Shown: positions 17,455-26,223 of the stretch, one piece after another
Layout: each line of letters opens with the position of its first letter
How positions within the stretch are numbered: the stretch's first letter is position 1
DNA from: Bacillota bacterium
Lineage (GTDB): Bacteria; Bacillota; Clostridia; Oscillospirales; Oscillospiraceae
Reading direction: 5' to 3'
NCBI GenBank assembly: GCA_030529825.1
Contig: JAUMWD010000001.1
Span: 249,682-313,681, forward strand
Length of the DNA stretch: 64,000 nt
Notes under the pieces: generated by a model
The model's input: only the letters and a program-made list of their open reading frames with translations
Told to the model about the DNA's origin: nothing
Database searches by the model: none
Program-made: the position numbers and the translations under genes

Positions 17455-20082
17455 ATGAGCAAGAAGTATGTGTATCTGTTCTCTGAAGGCAACGCAAAAA
17501 TGCGCGAGCTTTTGGGCGGCAAAGGTGCAAACCTGGCAGAGATGACCAACATCGGTCTACCCGTACCCCAGGGCTTCACCATATCCACCGAGGCCTGCAC
17601 CCAGTATTATGAAGACGGACGCCAGATTAATGACGGAATCATGGCAGAAATCATGGAGTACATCGTAAAGATGGAAGAAATCACCGGAAAGAAATTCGGC
17701 GATCTTGAAAATCCTCTGCTTGTTTCCGTGCGCAGCGGCGCCCGTGCATCCATGCCGGGCATGATGGATACCATTCTTAACCTGGGCCTTAACGAGGATG
17801 TAGTTGCCGTTATGGCAAAGAAGTCCGGCAACGCCCGTTGGGCATGGGACTGCTACCGCCGCTTCATTCAGATGTATTCTGATGTTGTTATGGAGGTCGG
17901 CAAGAAGTACTTCGAGCAGCTCATTGATGAAATGAAGGAAGCTCGCGGCGTTACACAGGATGTTGAGCTCACTGCCGAGGATCTCAAGAAGCTGGCAATG
18001 CAGTTCAAGGCCGAGTACAAGTCCAAAATCGGTGAAGATTTCCCCACCGATCCCAAGGAACAGCTTATGGGCGCTATCAAGGCAGTTTTCCGCAGCTGGG
18101 ACAACCCCCGTGCAAACGTTTACCGCCGCGACAATGATATCCCCTACAGCTGGGGCACCGCTGTCAATGTTCAGATGATGGCCTTCGGCAACATGGGCGA
18201 TGACTGCGGCACCGGCGTTGCATTCACCCGTGACCCCGCCACCGGTGAGAAGAAGCTCATGGGCGAGTTCCTCACCAATGCTCAGGGCGAAGACGTTGTT
18301 GCAGGTGTCCGCACTCCCATGCCCATCGCACAGATGGCAGAGAAATTCCCCGAAGCATACGAGCAGTTCGTTAATGTATGCAAGACTCTTGAAAACCACT
18401 ACCGCGACATGCAGGACATGGAGTTCACCGTTGAGAACGGCAAGCTCTATATGCTCCAGACCCGTAACGGCAAGCGCACCGCACAGGCAGCTCTTAAGAT
18501 TGCCTGCGACCTTGTTGACGAGGGCATGATAAGCGAAAAAGAAGCAGTTGCAATGATCGACCCCAGAAACCTGGACACTCTGCTTCATCCCCAGTTCGAC
18601 GCCGCTGCGCTGAAGGCAGCTACCCCCATGGGCAAGGGCCTGGGCGCATCTCCCGGCGCAGCCTGCGGCAAGGTCGTCTTCACCGCTGAAGACGCAAAGG
18701 AATGGAAAGAGCGCGGCGAAAAGGTCGTTCTCGTTCGCCTTGAGACCTCTCCTGAGGATATCGAGGGCATGAAGGCTGCACAGGGCATCCTCACCGTTCG
18801 CGGCGGCATGACCTCCCACGCAGCAGTTGTTGCCCGCGGCATGGGTAAGTGCTGTGTTTCCGGCTGCGGCGACATTAAGATGGACGAGGAAAACAAGAAG
18901 TTCCAGCTGGCAGGCAAGACCTTCGGCGAGGGTGACTTCATCTCCATCGACGGCTCCACCGGTAAGATTTACGACGGCATTATCCCCACTGTTGATGCAA
19001 CCATAGCAGGCGAGTTCGGCCGCATCATGGCATGGGCTGACGAGTTCCGCCGTCTGAAGGTACGCACCAATGCCGACACTCCCTATGACGCAGCAAAGGC
19101 ACGTGAGCTGGGCGCACAGGGCATCGGCCTCACCCGTACCGAGCATATGTTCTTTGACTCCGACAGAATCGCCGCATTCCGCGAAATGATTTGCGCCGAC
19201 ACTCTGGAGGAGCGCGAGGCAGCCCTTGCAAAGCTGCAGCCCATGCAGCAGGCTGACTTCGAGGGCATTTACGAAGCAATGGAAGGCTGCCCCGTAACCA
19301 TCCGCTTCCTGGATCCTCCCCTCCACGAGTTCGTACCCACCGAAGAGGCTGACATCAAGGCTCTCGCTGACGCACAGGGCAAGCCCGTTGAGGCTATCAA
19401 GGCTCTCATCGCTTCCCTTCATGAGTTTAACCCCATGATGGGTCACCGTGGCTGCCGTCTGGCTGTTACCTATCCCGAAATCGCTGCAATGCAGACCCGC
19501 GCTGTCATTAACGCAGCTATCAATGTTCAGAAGAAGCACCCCGAGTGGAACATGGTTCCCGAAATCATGATTCCTCTGGTGGGTGAGGTTAAGGAGCTCA
19601 AGTACGTCAAGGACGTTGTTGTCAAGAATGCTGACGCAATCATTGCCGAAAGCGGTATCGACATGAAGTACCTCGTGGGTACCATGATTGAGATTCCCAG
19701 AGCGGCACTCACCGCTGACGAGGTTGCAAAGGAAGCAGAGTTCTTCTCCTTCGGCACCAACGACCTTACCCAGATGACCTTCGGCTTCAGCCGCGACGAC
19801 GCAGGCAAGTTCCTGGGCGCATACTACGACAAGAAGATTTACGAGAACGATCCCTTTGCAAAGCTGGACCAGACCGGCGTAGGCAAGCTGGTTGAGATGG
19901 CCTGCAAGCTGGGCCGCGCAACCCGTCCCGAGCTGCACCTCGGCATCTGCGGCGAGCACGGCGGCGACCCCTCCTCCGTTGAGTTCTGCCACAAGGTCGG
20001 TCTCGACTACGTTTCCTGCAGCCCCTTCCGCGTTCCCATCGCCCGCCTTGCAGCAGCACAGGCAGCCATTAAGGAAAGCTGA
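17455..20082 (+). CDS. ppdK: Pyruvate, phosphate dikinase
   Basis: An 875-residue PPDK that interconverts PEP + AMP + PPi with pyruvate + ATP + Pi. The domains are N-terminal ATP-grasp (1-340), the swivelling phosphohistidine domain with GGMTSHAAVVARG, and the C-terminal PEP-binding TIM barrel. The catalytic histidine falls at residue 455, the same number as in the Clostridium symbiosum enzyme. The barrel cysteine in GICGEHGGDP is residue 832, next to the family's Cys831. The start has an AAGGACA ribosome site. It shows the same C-rich codon bias as pckG, 67 bases downstream of it. It can work in glycolysis with PPi or in gluconeogenesis. Confidence 0.98.
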   Translation: MSKKYVYLFSEGNAKMRELLGGKGANLAEMTNIGLPVPQGFTISTEACTQYYEDGRQINDGIMAEIMEYIVKMEEITGKKFGDLENPLLVSVRSGARASMPGMMDTILNLGLNEDVVAVMAKKSGNARWAWDCYRRFIQMYSDVVMEVGKKYFEQLIDEMKEARGVTQDVELTAEDLKKLAMQFKAEYKSKIGEDFPTDPKEQLMGAIKAVFRSWDNPRANVYRRDNDIPYSWGTAVNVQMMAFGNMGDDCGTGVAFTRDPATGEKKLMGEFLTNAQGEDVVAGVRTPMPIAQMAEKFPEAYEQFVNVCKTLENHYRDMQDMEFTVENGKLYMLQTRNGKRTAQAALKIACDLVDEGMISEKEAVAMIDPRNLDTLLHPQFDAAALKAATPMGKGLGASPGAACGKVVFTAEDAKEWKERGEKVVLVRLETSPEDIEGMKAAQGILTVRGGMTSHAAVVARGMGKCCVSGCGDIKMDEENKKFQLAGKTFGEGDFISIDGSTGKIYDGIIPTVDATIAGEFGRIMAWADEFRRLKVRTNADTPYDAAKARELGAQGIGLTRTEHMFFDSDRIAAFREMICADTLEEREAALAKLQPMQQADFEGIYEAMEGCPVTIRFLDPPLHEFVPTEEADIKALADAQGKPVEAIKALIASLHEFNPMMGHRGCRLAVTYPEIAAMQTRAVINAAINVQKKHPEWNMVPEIMIPLVGEVKELKYVKDVVVKNADAIIAESGIDMKYLVGTMIEIPRAALTADEVAKEAEFFSFGTNDLTQMTFGFSRDDAGKFLGAYYDKKIYENDPFAKLDQTGVGKLVEMACKLGRATRPELHLGICGEHGGDPSSVEFCHKVGLDYVSCSPFRVPIARLAAAQAAIKES

Positions 20083-20100
20083 TTTTTCACAGATAACATC

Positions 20101-20132
20101 AATTCCCCGTATTTGAAGAAATACGGGGAATT
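20101..20132 (+). terminator. Hairpin terminator after ppdK
   Basis: A 14-bp perfect stem (20101-20114 with 20119-20132) has a GAAG loop. The following bases are TGACTT, so the T tract is short. It is probably the 3' end of the ppdK transcript. Confidence 0.65.
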
Positions 20133-20230
20133 TGACTTATCGCCCCAAAGAGGGCAAAATTCTGTTGCAGATTGTAAGGCACTGTGGTTTAATTTATGTA
20201 GAAAACATCATCCCGTTAAGGAGAAAAACT

Positions 20231-20773
20231 GTGAAGAAGCGTACGAAATGGATAATAGCGGCTGCTATTGTGCTGCTTGCAGTAATTGCGATTGTTATAC
20301 TCTCAAAGCCCGCTCACTACGGCAAGGTTGTGGTGATTGACGGTCTGGAATACGGCATGACTCCAAAAGAGGTCGAAGAGGTGCTGGGAGCCCCGTACGA
20401 TGTGATAGACCCAAACAGTAATCTGAGCGACAAAGAGGGCGCAACATATATTTACAGGCTCGAGCTTGAGGGACACACCGCGGATGTGACACTGATGTTT
20501 GTGAAAATAGCCATGCACCAGGAATTGTGCAGTGTTATTGTGGGTATGAGCAATCTTGAGGAAAACGAAGCGGAATTTATTGCGGAAAGCATCCGCAATT
20601 CGCTGATTTCGGAATATGAAAATTGTGAGGGCTATTACTGCGAGGACGAAGAGATCGGTCTAAACCACGGAGCAATCGGCCTGTATTGCAAGGTGAGAAA
20701 TGAACACGAACGGGTGTTCTTTGACGGATACTGCAACGATTACGAAGAATATTTTGCTCATATATTTGACTAA
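20231..20773 (+). CDS. Membrane-anchored protein of unknown function
   Basis: I do not recognise a family. It has 180 residues: a positive N-terminus (KKRTKW), one membrane segment at about residues 7-24 (IIAAAIVLLAVIAIVIL), then an acidic extracytoplasmic domain with the segment YGMTPKEVEEVLGAPYDVI. The latter resembles the SmpA/OmlA-like helix found in many small secreted proteins (weak similarity by eye). Five or six cysteines occur in the C-terminal half. The GTG start at 20231 is set by AAGGAG at 20218-20223. A longer frame from 20132 would run through the ppdK terminator stem. It is monocistronic between two terminators. Confidence 0.7.
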   Translation: MKKRTKWIIAAAIVLLAVIAIVILSKPAHYGKVVVIDGLEYGMTPKEVEEVLGAPYDVIDPNSNLSDKEGATYIYRLELEGHTADVTLMFVKIAMHQELCSVIVGMSNLEENEAEFIAESIRNSLISEYENCEGYYCEDEEIGLNHGAIGLYCKVRNEHERVFFDGYCNDYEEYFAHIFD

Positions 20774-20804
20774 AAAAGAAGCACACGCTGTGTGCTTCTT
20801 TTTC
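20773..20804 (+). terminator. Rho-independent terminator
   Basis: AGAAGCACAC (from about 20777) pairs with GTGTGCTTCT across a GCT loop and runs into TTTTTC. It ends the gene at 20231-20773. Confidence 0.85.
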
Positions 20805-20848
20805 GTATATTGTCACTCATGTCCACATAGAGTACATTGGGTGATGAA

Positions 20849-21322
20849 ATGAAGAAAATCAACTGGAAACTGCTTATAATCTGCATAGCCATTCCTTTGG
20901 CGGTGGGCGGACTTTCCACCCATTTGACAAAGGACAACATGATAATGTTTGAGTATATAAAAAAACCGCCGCTTTCGCCGCCTGCGTGGCTATTCCCCGT
21001 GGTATGGACAATTCTCTACACACTCATGGGCATCGCGTCATACCTCGTTGCTTCCTCCGATGCGGCGCCGCGAGAAATCAAAGGTGCGCTCATATTTTAC
21101 GCCCTGCAGCTGGTTTTTAACTTCCTGTGGTCCATAGTATTCTTTAACCTTGAAGCCTATCTCTTTGCGTTTATATGGCTCGTTCTCCTATGGGCGCTCA
21201 TTCTTATTACCGCAATCAAATTCTTCGGAATCAACAAATGCGCAGGGTGGCTCATGGTGCCCTATCTTCTGTGGGTGGCATTCGCGGGCTACCTGAACTA
21301 TGCAATCTACAGGCTGAACTAA
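20849..21322 (+). CDS. tspO: TspO/MBR family (tryptophan-rich sensory protein)
   Basis: A 157-residue, five-helix membrane protein of the TspO/peripheral benzodiazepine receptor family, whose members bind tetrapyrroles and related ligands. The helices are near 7-24, 48-67, 79-98, 103-122 and 132-152. Family motifs are KPPLSPPAWLFPVVWTILY and FNFLWSIVFFN. The start is ATG 20849 with GGGTGA just upstream, preferred over the in-frame TTG at 20837 that would overlap that ribosome site. Tryptophan content is lower than in classical members. The physiological role in anaerobes is not established. Confidence 0.9.
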   Translation: MKKINWKLLIICIAIPLAVGGLSTHLTKDNMIMFEYIKKPPLSPPAWLFPVVWTILYTLMGIASYLVASSDAAPREIKGALIFYALQLVFNFLWSIVFFNLEAYLFAFIWLVLLWALILITAIKFFGINKCAGWLMVPYLLWVAFAGYLNYAIYRLN

Positions 21323-21359
21323 CAAAAAAGGACACTTCCCGGAAGTGTCCTTTTTTGTT
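21321..21359. terminator. Bidirectional terminator between tspO and htrA
   Basis: A stem AAGGACACTTC/GAAGTGTCCTT with flanking A6 and T6 runs and a 3-base loop (21339-21341) serves both convergent genes. The htrA stop codon at 21358-21360 overlaps its edge. Confidence 0.88.
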
Positions 21360-22665
21360 AGTTATAAATATCGTTTGCGTCCATGAGCTTTACATCAATT
21401 TCAAGAGTCTCGCCGTCGCGCCAGATGGAGAAGGTAATGGTGTCGCCCACATCCATGCTGTCCTTTATACCAGCCAAATCAGCGGTGGCGAAAACCTCCT
21501 GACCGTTTGCAGCGGTGATAATGTCACCTGCCTTGACCCCTTGCTTTGCGGCATCAGAGCTTGAATCAACATTGGAGATATAGAGCCCCCGGGGAATACC
21601 GTAATACTCGGAGACCTCCTCGGGAATTGCACCCACGGTTATTCCTATGGTAATGCGTCCGTACACGGCACCGTCAGCCATAAGAGATGAGAGGATAGAC
21701 TTGATGGTGTCGGTGGGGATCGCAAAGCCGATGCCCTCAACGCCGGAATCGGCGGAGATTATCTTCATGTTTGTAATGCCGACCACCTGACCGCGGTCAT
21801 TGAACAGGGGACCGCCGGAGTTGCCCTCGTTAATGGCGGCGTTGGTCTGAAGGAGATTCATTACAGCACCGTTATAATTGACGGAGCGATCCTTGGCAGA
21901 GATGATGCCGTTAGTCATGGTGAGCCGGTATTTCTCGCCTAAAGGATTGCCGATGGCAATGGCGGCGTCGCCGATGTTGACCGTGTCACTTTCCGCGAAC
22001 ACCGCAGGGGTGAGTCCCTGAGCGTCAATTTTGAGAATGGCAATGTCGCTGACGCTGTCGGCTCCCACCAGCTTTGCCTCATAGGTGGAGCCATCGGTGA
22101 GACCGATTTCCGCATTGACGCATTTATCAATGACATGGGTGTTGGTGATGATATAACCGTCTGCGGAAACGATAATTCCCGTGCCCCAGCTGTATGCCGT
22201 GCCATCCTGCTTCTCCGCCTTGACATACACAATTGACGGAGTGCATTGGTCGTACAGCTCCTGAAGAGTCAAAGCGTCGCTGTCGCCGTCGGCAATTGAG
22301 AGCTTCAGGCTACCGCGGTCATCCACCTTTGGCAGGTAAATCTCGGCCTGTGTGCCGGTGGTGGAGGTGTAATAATTGTCTAAATAATCACGGAAGTCAT
22401 CGGGCATTACATCGTCTATACTGTATTCGGGTATGTCGCCAAAGTCATCGAAATAGGGAGACGCCTCTAACCTGTTCATCATTAGCACGAGAAAGAAAAT
22501 ACAATACATCAGCACAGCCAGACCGATGCCGATATAGAAAATGGGCCGTTTGTAGAAGGGCTTGCGCCGCGGCTTCTGTGCCGCAGACTGATTTGCTGCG
22601 GCCTGATTTACAGGCTGATTCAGAGGTCTGTACCAACCCTCGTTGTTGTACCAATCATTATTCAT
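21358..22665 (-). CDS. htrA: HtrA/DegP-like membrane-anchored serine protease with PDZ domain
   Basis: A 435-residue surface quality-control protease. A Gln/Asn-rich cytosolic tail is followed by one membrane segment (about 43-64) and a trypsin-like domain. The catalytic triad is visible as His177 (TNTHVID), Asp about 207 (SDIAILK) and Ser about 281 (GNSGGPL). A C-terminal PDZ domain (about 340-425) contains GLYISNVDSSSDAAKQGVKAGD. The ATG at 22665 is preceded by GAGGT. It lies 12 bases after the sensor kinase stop, so the response regulator, kinase and protease form an operon like the CssRS-HtrA arrangement of Bacillus. This suggests response to secretion or envelope stress (inference). Confidence 0.94.
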   Translation of the reverse strand: MNNDWYNNEGWYRPLNQPVNQAAANQSAAQKPRRKPFYKRPIFYIGIGLAVLMYCIFFLVLMMNRLEASPYFDDFGDIPEYSIDDVMPDDFRDYLDNYYTSTTGTQAEIYLPKVDDRGSLKLSIADGDSDALTLQELYDQCTPSIVYVKAEKQDGTAYSWGTGIIVSADGYIITNTHVIDKCVNAEIGLTDGSTYEAKLVGADSVSDIAILKIDAQGLTPAVFAESDTVNIGDAAIAIGNPLGEKYRLTMTNGIISAKDRSVNYNGAVMNLLQTNAAINEGNSGGPLFNDRGQVVGITNMKIISADSGVEGIGFAIPTDTIKSILSSLMADGAVYGRITIGITVGAIPEEVSEYYGIPRGLYISNVDSSSDAAKQGVKAGDIITAANGQEVFATADLAGIKDSMDVGDTITFSIWRDGETLEIDVKLMDANDIYN

Positions 22666-22677
22666 GGATATACCTCA

Positions 22678-24099
22678 CTATGCCAGCGGTAAAGTAAAGA
22701 CGAATTCCGTCACACCGTCGCGGCTGGTCACGCCGATATCCTCGCCGTGACTGTTAATTATTGTTTTTACAAGATAAAGGCCGAGCCCTACACCGTCTTT
22801 GTCAAGACTGCGAGAACGGTCGGATTTGTGGAATCGGTCAAATATGAAGGGGAGATCCTCCGGGGGAATGGTCTCGCCCTTATTCTTTATGGATACATAG
22901 GCTTTGCCGCCGCGCTTATAAAGGCGTATTCTGATGGTGCTGCCGTTTTTCGCAAACTTCACGGCGTTATCCGTGAGATTATACAGCACCTGGGTTATGG
23001 AGTCACGCTCGGCGATGACCATAATGGGATCCTCGGGGAACTGGGGATCAACATCCAGACTCTTTTCCGTGGCTCTGGACTCAAAGCTCAAAAGCGTCTG
23101 GAGCGTGAGCTCGGAAAGGTCAAACTTTGTCCGCTTTGTCTTGTCAAGAGCGCGGCTGCCTGCCTGAGAAGCATCCAGCATACTGCGCACAAGACGGGAA
23201 AGACGACGGGTTTCGTCAGCTATTTTACGGAGATATTTCTCCTCCTGCTCCTTGGGAATGGTGCCGTCAAGGATGCCGTCGGCAAAGCCGGCAATGGTGG
23301 TCATGGGAGTTCGCAGCTCGTGGGAAACATTGGCTATGAACTCCTGGCGCTGCTTGTCGGACTTCTCCAAAGAGTCGGCCATGTTATTGAAGGAATCTAA
23401 AAGCGTTCCGATTTCGTCATCCCGGTGGTCGGGATTGTACACGCGCACGGAGAAATCGCCGTGGGCAAACTTGCTGGAGGCGCGTGTCAGCTCATCCAGA
23501 GGCTCTGCCAGCTTCTTGGAAAACAGCAGCGACATGAGCATTGCTATGAGCATTACCGCGGCGGAAACCGCAAGGGCAACACCGATGAAGGTGCGCCACA
23601 CACCCATAAGCGCCATGCTTTCCGAGGAGACGAAGACATAGCCGATGACCTCGTCGGCATGCTCAATTGGCTTTGCCACAACAAGCCTCTGCTCGGAATA
23701 AAAGCCGTCAAGAGAGCTCAATTCGTTAAGACTTCCCGATAACTCCAAGGCACGCATGGTGGCCGTTGAAAGCTGCTTGCCCTGATGCTCGGGACAGTAC
23801 AGCACCAAATCTGAACAGGACAGCACATTGCCGTCCTGATCACAGATAAATATATGATTCCGCGTGCTGCTGGCAATTGAGCTGATCGTCATGCGCAAAT
23901 CCCAGCTTCCCAGCTCCTCCTGACGGATTATTGCGGAGGCGGTGCGGGCTATTTCGTCGGCGTTGTCATTAAGCCTGTCCTCGGTGTCGTTTATGAGAAA
24001 GCTCCTGCCGAGAAAAAAGAAGGTCGTGCCTATGATGAGAAAACAACTCAATACCAGAACGGCGGTGGCTAAAAAATTCCGGAAATAAATACTTTTCAT
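22678..24099 (-). CDS. Sensor histidine kinase (HAMP-HisKA-HATPase)
   Basis: A 473-residue membrane sensor kinase. Two membrane helices (about 10-32 and 163-188) enclose an extracellular sensor region of about 130 residues. A HAMP linker (about 190-240) leads to HisKA with the phospho-accepting His260 in NVSHELRTPMTT, and to a HATPase domain with N-box LYNLTDNAVKFA and G-box GVGLGLYLVK. Its ATG overlaps the stop of the response regulator (ATGA), giving tight coupling. The target genes probably include the downstream htrA. The kinase is of the PhoR/ResE-like class. The signal is unknown. Confidence 0.94.
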   Translation of the reverse strand: MKSIYFRNFLATAVLVLSCFLIIGTTFFFLGRSFLINDTEDRLNDNADEIARTASAIIRQEELGSWDLRMTISSIASSTRNHIFICDQDGNVLSCSDLVLYCPEHQGKQLSTATMRALELSGSLNELSSLDGFYSEQRLVVAKPIEHADEVIGYVFVSSESMALMGVWRTFIGVALAVSAAVMLIAMLMSLLFSKKLAEPLDELTRASSKFAHGDFSVRVYNPDHRDDEIGTLLDSFNNMADSLEKSDKQRQEFIANVSHELRTPMTTIAGFADGILDGTIPKEQEEKYLRKIADETRRLSRLVRSMLDASQAGSRALDKTKRTKFDLSELTLQTLLSFESRATEKSLDVDPQFPEDPIMVIAERDSITQVLYNLTDNAVKFAKNGSTIRIRLYKRGGKAYVSIKNKGETIPPEDLPFIFDRFHKSDRSRSLDKDGVGLGLYLVKTIINSHGEDIGVTSRDGVTEFVFTLPLA

Positions 24100-24782
24100 T
24101 TCACAACTTCAAACTTGTAGCCGACGCCCCACACGGTTTTGAGACACCACTTGTCAGAGACGCCCTCCAGCTTTTCGCGGAGGCGCTTGATGTGAACATC
24201 AACAGTGCGGGAGTCGCCGAAATAGTCAAAGCCCCACACCTCGTCAAGAAGCTGGTTGCGAGTGAAAACTATGTTGGGAGATGCGGCAAGGTGATACAGA
24301 AGCTCCATCTCTTTGGGAGGAGTATCAATCTTAACGTTGTCGACAATAAGCTCGTAGGAGTCGAGATTGATGACCAGCTTGTCATATACAAGCTTTTTCT
24401 CCTTGGGGGATTCATCGGGCTCCGTGCGGCGCATTACCGCGTGGATGCGTGCAAGAAGCTCTCTGACCTCGAAGGGCTTCGTCATGTAGTCATCGGCGCC
24501 GATGTTAAGTCCCGCGACCTTGTCGCTTGTCTCGCCCTTGGCGGTGAGCATGATGATGGGAACACCGGAGGTTTTGCGGATTTCCTTGCAGACCTGCAGA
24601 CCGTCCATGACGGGGAGCATGATGTCAAGGAGAATAAGGTCGGGCTCAAAGCTCGCAAATTCGGCAAGAGCCTTGCCGCCGTCGTAGGCAACGCGAACCT
24701 CAAAGCCGTCCTTCTCCAGATAAAGCATAAGGAGCTCGGCAATGTTGATATCGTCTTCAACAATAAGTGCTTTCTTATTCAT
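24096..24782 (-). CDS. OmpR/PhoB-family response regulator
   Basis: A 228-residue regulator. The receiver domain has the phosphorylated Asp53 in LLDIMLP, the acidic pair VEDD near the N-terminus and Lys in MTKPF. The C-terminal winged helix (about 130-228) has SRTVDVHIKRLREKL. The ATG at 24782 follows GGTGG. The longer frame to 24824 would cross the promoter -10 region and is rejected. It is the first gene of the regulator-kinase-htrA operon. Confidence 0.95.
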   Translation of the reverse strand: MNKKALIVEDDINIAELLMLYLEKDGFEVRVAYDGGKALAEFASFEPDLILLDIMLPVMDGLQVCKEIRKTSGVPIIMLTAKGETSDKVAGLNIGADDYMTKPFEVRELLARIHAVMRRTEPDESPKEKKLVYDKLVINLDSYELIVDNVKIDTPPKEMELLYHLAASPNIVFTRNQLLDEVWGFDYFGDSRTVDVHIKRLREKLEGVSDKWCLKTVWGVGYKFEVVK

Positions 24783-24815
24783 ATTATTTCCACCTATCTT
24801 AAAGATTGTAAGCTG

Positions 24816-24845
24816 ATTATACATTAATTATACAACAAGCGTAAA
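24816..24845 (-). promoter_or_regulatory. Promoter candidate for the two-component/htrA operon
   Basis: On the minus strand TTTACG (24845-24840) and TATAAT (24821-24816) are separated by 18 bases. A second TATAAT at 24832-24827 lies 5 bases upstream in an AT-rich run. The start would be about 25 bases before the regulator ATG. Confidence 0.5.
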
Positions 24846-24906
24846 GCTAAAGGTGAATAAAATGTAAAAATATGATACTCTGTGGGAAAGCGCATAAAGC
24901 TCGTTT

Positions 24907-25719
24907 TTATTCAACTTCGAATTTCATCATTTCGATATAGCGTGTAACAAGTGCGCCCTCGCCGCCTGCAGCAAGATAGCGGCGGAAGTATTCCTTATAC
25001 TCCTCATCGTGGCCCAGCATGGCGTGGGCGATGGCGGCGGCAGATAGTGAATCGTCACGCTTCGGATTCAGCTCAATGGAGAGATTCGCGTACTCCAGCG
25101 CCTTCTCATAATCCTCTTTTTCCAGATAAACCTGGGCGATGTTGTTATATGCCACGGCATCGGGCTCAATATCAACGGCCGCCTGCAGACACTCAAGGGC
25201 GCGGTCAAAGCTGCCCAGCTCTTCATAGCAGAAGCCTGCGTTTATCAGCGGGTCGGCTATGTGCTTTATAGCCGCGGCGCGTTCATAGTGAGATACGGAG
25301 ATGTCATAACGGCCCAAGTCATCGCTGCACATTCCGCTGAAAAATTCCACCGCAAAGCGTTCATCGTTGGTTTCACAGTCGGCACGCAAATCCTCAAGCT
25401 TGTCCAGCGCGGCATTCGGCTTTTTGTTATTCAGGTTATGCAGAGCTGCATAGAAAATCTTTTCCTGAGCGGGCTTGCCCTCAAAGGCATTGCCCACCAG
25501 CTCGCCATAGGCGCGTTTATAGGCCTTCTTTATGGCGTGGGTGTCGGAATAACCGCTGTTTTTCTTTATGAAGGAGGCGATAAGCGCAAGAATAATGATG
25601 CCCGTGCGAATAAGATGCCCTGTGTCAACTACGCCTTTTGCGACTATCTCATAGACCTGAAGTCCGATGACAACGGCGGCAAGTGTGCCGCTTATAATAA
25701 TCCAGCCTTTTTTGCTCAT
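24907..25719 (-). CDS. TPR-repeat membrane protein of unknown function
   Basis: A 270-residue protein with two N-terminal membrane helices (about 6-24 and 38-54), a linker, and then a TPR array at about residues 90-250. Clear repeat units include ALECLQAAVDIEPDAVAYNNIAQVYLEKEDYEKALEYA, shown here only as a pattern of W/A/G/Y/A/P positions every 34 residues. The ATG at 25719 is set by GAGGTGG. A longer in-frame extension reaches into the opposite-strand tRNA-Ser gene and is rejected. Probably a cytoplasm-facing scaffold at the membrane. The partner is not evident from the neighbours. Confidence 0.8.
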   Translation of the reverse strand: MSKKGWIIISGTLAAVVIGLQVYEIVAKGVVDTGHLIRTGIIILALIASFIKKNSGYSDTHAIKKAYKRAYGELVGNAFEGKPAQEKIFYAALHNLNNKKPNAALDKLEDLRADCETNDERFAVEFFSGMCSDDLGRYDISVSHYERAAAIKHIADPLINAGFCYEELGSFDRALECLQAAVDIEPDAVAYNNIAQVYLEKEDYEKALEYANLSIELNPKRDDSLSAAAIAHAMLGHDEEYKEYFRRYLAAGGEGALVTRYIEMMKFEVE

Positions 25720-25798
25720 AATCCACCTCGTAAAAATTACTGTAATTAATATGACATTATGCGGGCAAAATTGCAACCGAAAAACAGAAAAATAGTTC

Positions 25799-25827
25799 TT
25801 GACTTTAGACGAAATCTGAATTATAAT
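25799..25827 (+). promoter_or_regulatory. Consensus promoter of tRNA-Ser(GGA)
   Basis: TTGACT at 25799-25804 and TATAAT at 25822-25827 have a 17-base spacer. The predicted start near 25834 is about 26 bases before the tRNA. Confidence 0.85.
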
Positions 25828-25859
25828 AGGCAAGCTGAAAAGTTCATACTTTTGTACTC

Positions 25860-25952
25860 GGAGAAGTCGCGTAGTCCGGCCGAGCGCGCACGATTGGAAA
25901 TCGTGTATACCCCATAAGGGTATCGAGGGTTCAAATCCCTCCTTCTCCGCCA
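25860..25952 (+). tRNA. tRNA-Ser(GGA)
   Basis: A class II tRNA of 93 bases including the encoded CCA. The acceptor stem is GGAGAAG with CTTCTCC and discriminator G. The anticodon stem CACGA/TCGTG encloses a loop with GGA (reads UCC/UCU). A long variable arm typical of serine tRNAs (TATACCCCATAAGGGTAT) precedes the T arm GAGGGTTCAAATCCCTC. Confidence 0.97.
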
Positions 25953-25957
25953 TAAAA

Positions 25958-25992
25958 CAAGTCCCCCATCGCATGATGGGGGACTTGCTTTA
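25958..25992 (+). terminator. Terminator of tRNA-Ser
   Basis: A 13-bp stem CAAGTCCCCCATC/GATGGGGGACTTG with GCAT loop is followed by CTTTAT. It lies 5 bases after the tRNA CCA. Confidence 0.75.
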
Positions 25993-26223
25993 TGCATTAT
26001 AAAGGGATTTGAAAGGCGGCTCTTGGCAACATGCCGGTGGCATGTTGCAACCGCCGTGGCTTTTCCGCAGAAGATAGAATTACTCCTCCGTCTGGCGGCA
26101 AAGTGTACTGCCGTGTAAAAAACGCGTGGGGTTAGTGCGAGAGGGGATTGGTTATTCCCTCTCGCAGAAATTGAGCGAAGCGGACTGCGCAGCACCGAAG
26201 GTGCGGCGGGAATTCCGTCTCCG
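25993..26223. other. Hairpin-dense noncoding region between tRNA-Ser and the first 86-bp repeat
   Basis: No gene seen. Three strong stems follow each other: GCAACATGCC/GGCATGTTGC (about 26026-26048), GCGAGAGGG/CCCTCTCGC (about 26138-26167) and GCACC/GGTGC (about 26192-26205). The right end, TTCCGTCTCCGCCA (26212-26225), reads like the 3' acceptor end and CCA of a plus-strand tRNA whose 5' part is missing. The region is probably built from remnants of tRNA genes and dispersed palindromic repeats. Confidence 0.45.

Noticed and set aside
17557..19992. 811-codon open frame on the minus strand opposite ppdK
   Set aside because: It mirrors the ppdK reading frame and arises from C-ending codon bias. 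It has no ribosome site and no recognisable domains, while ppdK is certain. The same holds for the long minus frames opposite pckG (15630-17012), the AGPS-like gene (48700-50454) and the dehydratase (62032-63768).
22233..22697. Plus-strand ORF opposite the HtrA N-terminus
   Set aside because: It is a shadow of the Gln/Asn-rich HtrA N-terminus with no homology or ribosome site.
25720..25974. Longer version of the TPR protein reaching into tRNA-Ser
   Set aside because: The extra frame is antisense to a tRNA gene. The ATG at 25719 has a strong GAGGTGG ribosome site.
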